8,101 bases of DNA. Source: Oscillospiraceae bacterium. GTDB taxonomy: Bacteria; Bacillota_A; Clostridia; Saccharofermentanales; Saccharofermentanaceae. The notes below the pieces were generated by a model. It did not search any database, had not been told where the DNA came from, and saw nothing but the letters and a program-made list of their open reading frames with translations. The position numbers and the translations under genes were made by a program. Shown piece by piece: positions 7,201-8,101 of this stretch. The DNA lies in contig CADAXO010000075.1 of the NCBI GenBank assembly GCA_902791885.1, forward strand, positions 1 to 8,101, given 5' to 3'. The number at the start of each line of letters is the position of its first letter. Position 1 is the stretch's first letter.

Positions 7201-8101
7201 TTCTCCGTATGAAACTGTCGGATGATTCTTCCGATCTGAAGGCTGAATGCGGGATAACGGAATCGTTCGCTTATAACTCCGATTTTACCGGTGTCTCGGT
7301 TACCGTTAAGAAAGCACAGGATGTAGTTGAATCTTCAGATGATGATTCTGCCGATCAGGATGATAAGGATGTAAAGGAAGCCGGCAGCGAGACCGAAGAT
7401 AAGACTTCAGAACAGGAAATCTGCGGATTCGTTAAGTGGAATAACGAAGAGGACAGACCCGAGTTCGAACCGTACAGATTCGAAGATGCCATCAATGCGC
7501 CCGCCAAGACTTCGGTATCCGCTATGAAGAGGGAACTCGATGCGGTTTATTCTTCCGAGTCTGCTGACGAAGATACGGACGAGAACAGTGATCTTAATCT
7601 TGGTATCAATCTTCTGGTTCTCGATGCCGATCATTATCTCGGAAAGTCCGGCACTATGTCGGCGGCTTCGATGGGAACTGTCGTGCATAAGACAATGAGA
7701 TTTATCAACCTTGCTAAGCTGAGTGAGGGTGCAAGTGCATCGGATGAGTTGGATGTTCTGCTTGAAGAGGGAATCCTCAGTGTTCAGGAACGTAATGCGG
7801 TGGATCAGTTCGGAAGCCATATCGAAGCGTTTGCTCACAGCGTTCTCGGAAAGTCTCTTGTAAACGCTGATAAGAACGGACGTGCACTGCGCGAGAAGGA
7901 GCTCACCTGTGCAATTAGGATTACACCAGACCGCGATGACTATAAGCTTGTACAGGGTACACTCGACGCGATGTATATCGACGAAGACGGAAGTGCGGTG
8001 ATCATCGATTATAAGACGGATTATATCGAGACTGATGACAGTGATGAGATCATCAGGACCGTTAAGGAACGTCACGGTGCACAGCTCGAGCTCTATGCCG
8101 C
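4278..8101 (+). CDS. addA: AddA/RexA subunit of the AddAB helicase-nuclease (3' truncated by window edge)
   Basis: Motor and nuclease subunit of AddAB: a 3'-5' superfamily 1A helicase fused to a RecB-family nuclease. The frame stays open for 1274 codons to the right edge. Visible motifs: Q-motif FNPTKEQQ (7-14); Walker A A30-GSGKT-35; motif Ia TFTKDAAAHM (60-69); MNSFC (110-114), where most relatives have a His before SFC; Walker B DEYQD (453-457); motif III VGDVKQSIYRFR (477-488); motif IV NCNFRST (515-521); motif V YHKSKGLE (834-841); motif VI LRLLYVALTRAQ (914-925). A TSVSAMKR element (1078-1085) leads to the nuclease, with H1137 (GTVVHKTM), D1230 (QGTLD), D1244-Y1245-K1246 and Q1269-L-E-L-Y1273, so the catalytic set appears complete. 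The DYK motif lies about 70 residues later than in Bacillus AddA (1232 aa). Acidic low-complexity inserts near 572-594, 1014-1047 and 1091-1105 probably account for this. Only a short C-terminal piece should be missing. The start is fixed by the overlap with addB and its Shine-Dalgarno site. Confidence 0.96.
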   Translation, partial: MAEKKEFNPTKEQQKVIERPKSNILVSAAAGSGKTTVLAARIASEIVKHELEVDQLLVVTFTKDAAAHMREKIEESLHDVLVKIPASQHVERKYLKSQIDKISGAYIQTMNSFCNRVVSESGHMSEDSDLMDPGSQVLDENTLKMLRVQAATDAVMSKYDGIADGTLPENEREDFLNLVFSTGDGKKEGPLVESLVTAYGKLRSLPDYLKIIDDVIEQREKFDKSGEIEGLKRYLELNEPLIEKGISSCDITEPKIDSLDIKDESKAILHEIVGWYRRHYDVYKRAVSAAVSDEDRFNAVREFYKGIYKDVDPSEYPYLHERNKEKDEDFLKEFGPVAMVCLINRENHKANGENVKTGQWGWGPSSQPYELNTDFDPMRRFSADELRARQLRRTSCARAFAVLLKDMETGYSKLKKSLHGIDYSDQEHMCLRVLETPEARDFYKNRFKEIYIDEYQDNTSLQDAVVEKIADNNVFCVGDVKQSIYRFRNANPSMFIRKADLYNSDESKGKLMTLNCNFRSTPQIIGFVNEIFGQLMSGDAAEIDYDGDNHQLAAFEKTPDGKIPEVIIINAKDKTKVGDDQSNGSSDSADSAAEEIKAMELLVSEIRKKVDEYIAEGYTYKDIFVLTRTNNAARTASDHLRSAGIPARCVDEKPLFADNEIVGLCNLIKVLANVYRDECLAGVMLSPYRFSNFRLDDIAEIVSFCPPEYKYMNLIVKVKYYIKEGKNETIRNRCASLLNAIDDLRSESVIKDINELIESVYVRSGIKATLSAETPKEIEKLNVFKNWLCSVFLNRGSDLSEVADVIEKMQSRLDDKTAIEYDLGGEDLVRCMSYHKSKGLERKCVIVADVDTSNKKDTDPYISFKAGRVLSAEDPKGPRFVVDDYDDKNSLALTSPEKAVVKEEDKLETTAEDLRLLYVALTRAQENLCFIRRMNLESETLGPSVYTPLIAEGKGLSRDYYTRCAGIDKLMLTALLRMKLSDDSSDLKAECGITESFAYNSDFTGVSVTVKKAQDVVESSDDDSADQDDKDVKEAGSETEDKTSEQEICGFVKWNNEEDRPEFEPYRFEDAINAPAKTSVSAMKRELDAVYSSESADEDTDENSDLNLGINLLVLDADHYLGKSGTMSAASMGTVVHKTMRFINLAKLSEGASASDELDVLLEEGILSVQERNAVDQFGSHIEAFAHSVLGKSLVNADKNGRALREKELTCAIRITPDRDDYKLVQGTLDAMYIDEDGSAVIIDYKTDYIETDDSDEIIRTVKERHGAQLELYA

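Noticed and set aside
5991..7592. Acidic segments of AddA as signs of a recent insertion or mobile element
   Set aside because: No direct repeats, inverted ends or change in codon style flank them; they look like expanded surface loops of the same gene.
7407..8075. 222-codon open frame on the minus strand
   Set aside because: It lies wholly inside addA, whose nuclease motifs are unmistakable in the + frame. TTA, CTA and TCA codons are rare on the + strand here, so long stop-free antisense frames arise by chance. The translation shows no recognisable motif.
4278..8101. Possible frameshift or gap in addA
   Set aside because: Reading from the ATG at 4278, every helicase and nuclease motif falls in one frame with no in-frame stop to the window end. 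The gene is simply cut by the edge.
1..8101. A new defence or other undescribed system
   Set aside because: The genes are core functions: lipid activation and double-strand-break repair. AddAB can degrade phage DNA, but nothing else in the window suggests a defence island.

Overview
This is an ordinary stretch of a low-to-mid GC Gram-positive (Firmicutes) chromosome, most likely an anaerobic Clostridia-type bacterium. The evidence is the addB-addA gene order, the AddAB/RexAB type of recombination nuclease rather than RecBCD, and a lysine-, aspartate- and glutamate-rich proteome that strongly prefers AAG and GAG codons. I cannot name the genus from the sequence. All genes run on the + strand and almost every base is coding.

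Layout. Positions 1-967 hold the 3' half of a long-chain acyl-CoA synthetase-like AMP-forming enzyme, cut by the left edge and ending in tandem stops (TGA TAA). A 77-base gap (968-1044) holds a long, nearly perfect hairpin with flanking A and T tracts, which reads as a rho-independent terminator, possibly bidirectional. A perfect TATAAT lies inside its 5' arm, and a Shine-Dalgarno-like GGCGG lies inside its 3' arm, just before the next start codon. Positions 1045-4278 encode AddB (RexB-like, 1077 aa). Positions 4278-8101 encode AddA, open through the right edge (1274 codons seen, no stop). The addA reading frame has no in-frame stop from its ATG to the end of the window, so it is intact as far as it can be seen.

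How the genes work together. AddA and AddB form the heterodimeric helicase-nuclease that processes double-strand breaks to 3' single strands for RecA loading. AddA carries the complete set of superfamily 1A helicase motifs and a RecB-type nuclease domain. AddB carries its own nuclease domain and the four-cysteine iron-sulfur cluster, but has no Walker A motif at its N-terminus, which resembles the RexB subunits of Lactobacillales. The two genes overlap by one base (TAATG) and are almost certainly translationally coupled. The acyl-CoA synthetase belongs to a separate transcription unit and has no evident functional tie to them.

I see no mobile element, CRISPR array, RNA gene or novel defence system here. 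The points worth a second look are the compact terminator/promoter/ribosome-site overlap before addB, the missing Walker A in AddB, and several acidic low-complexity insertions and motif substitutions in AddA.
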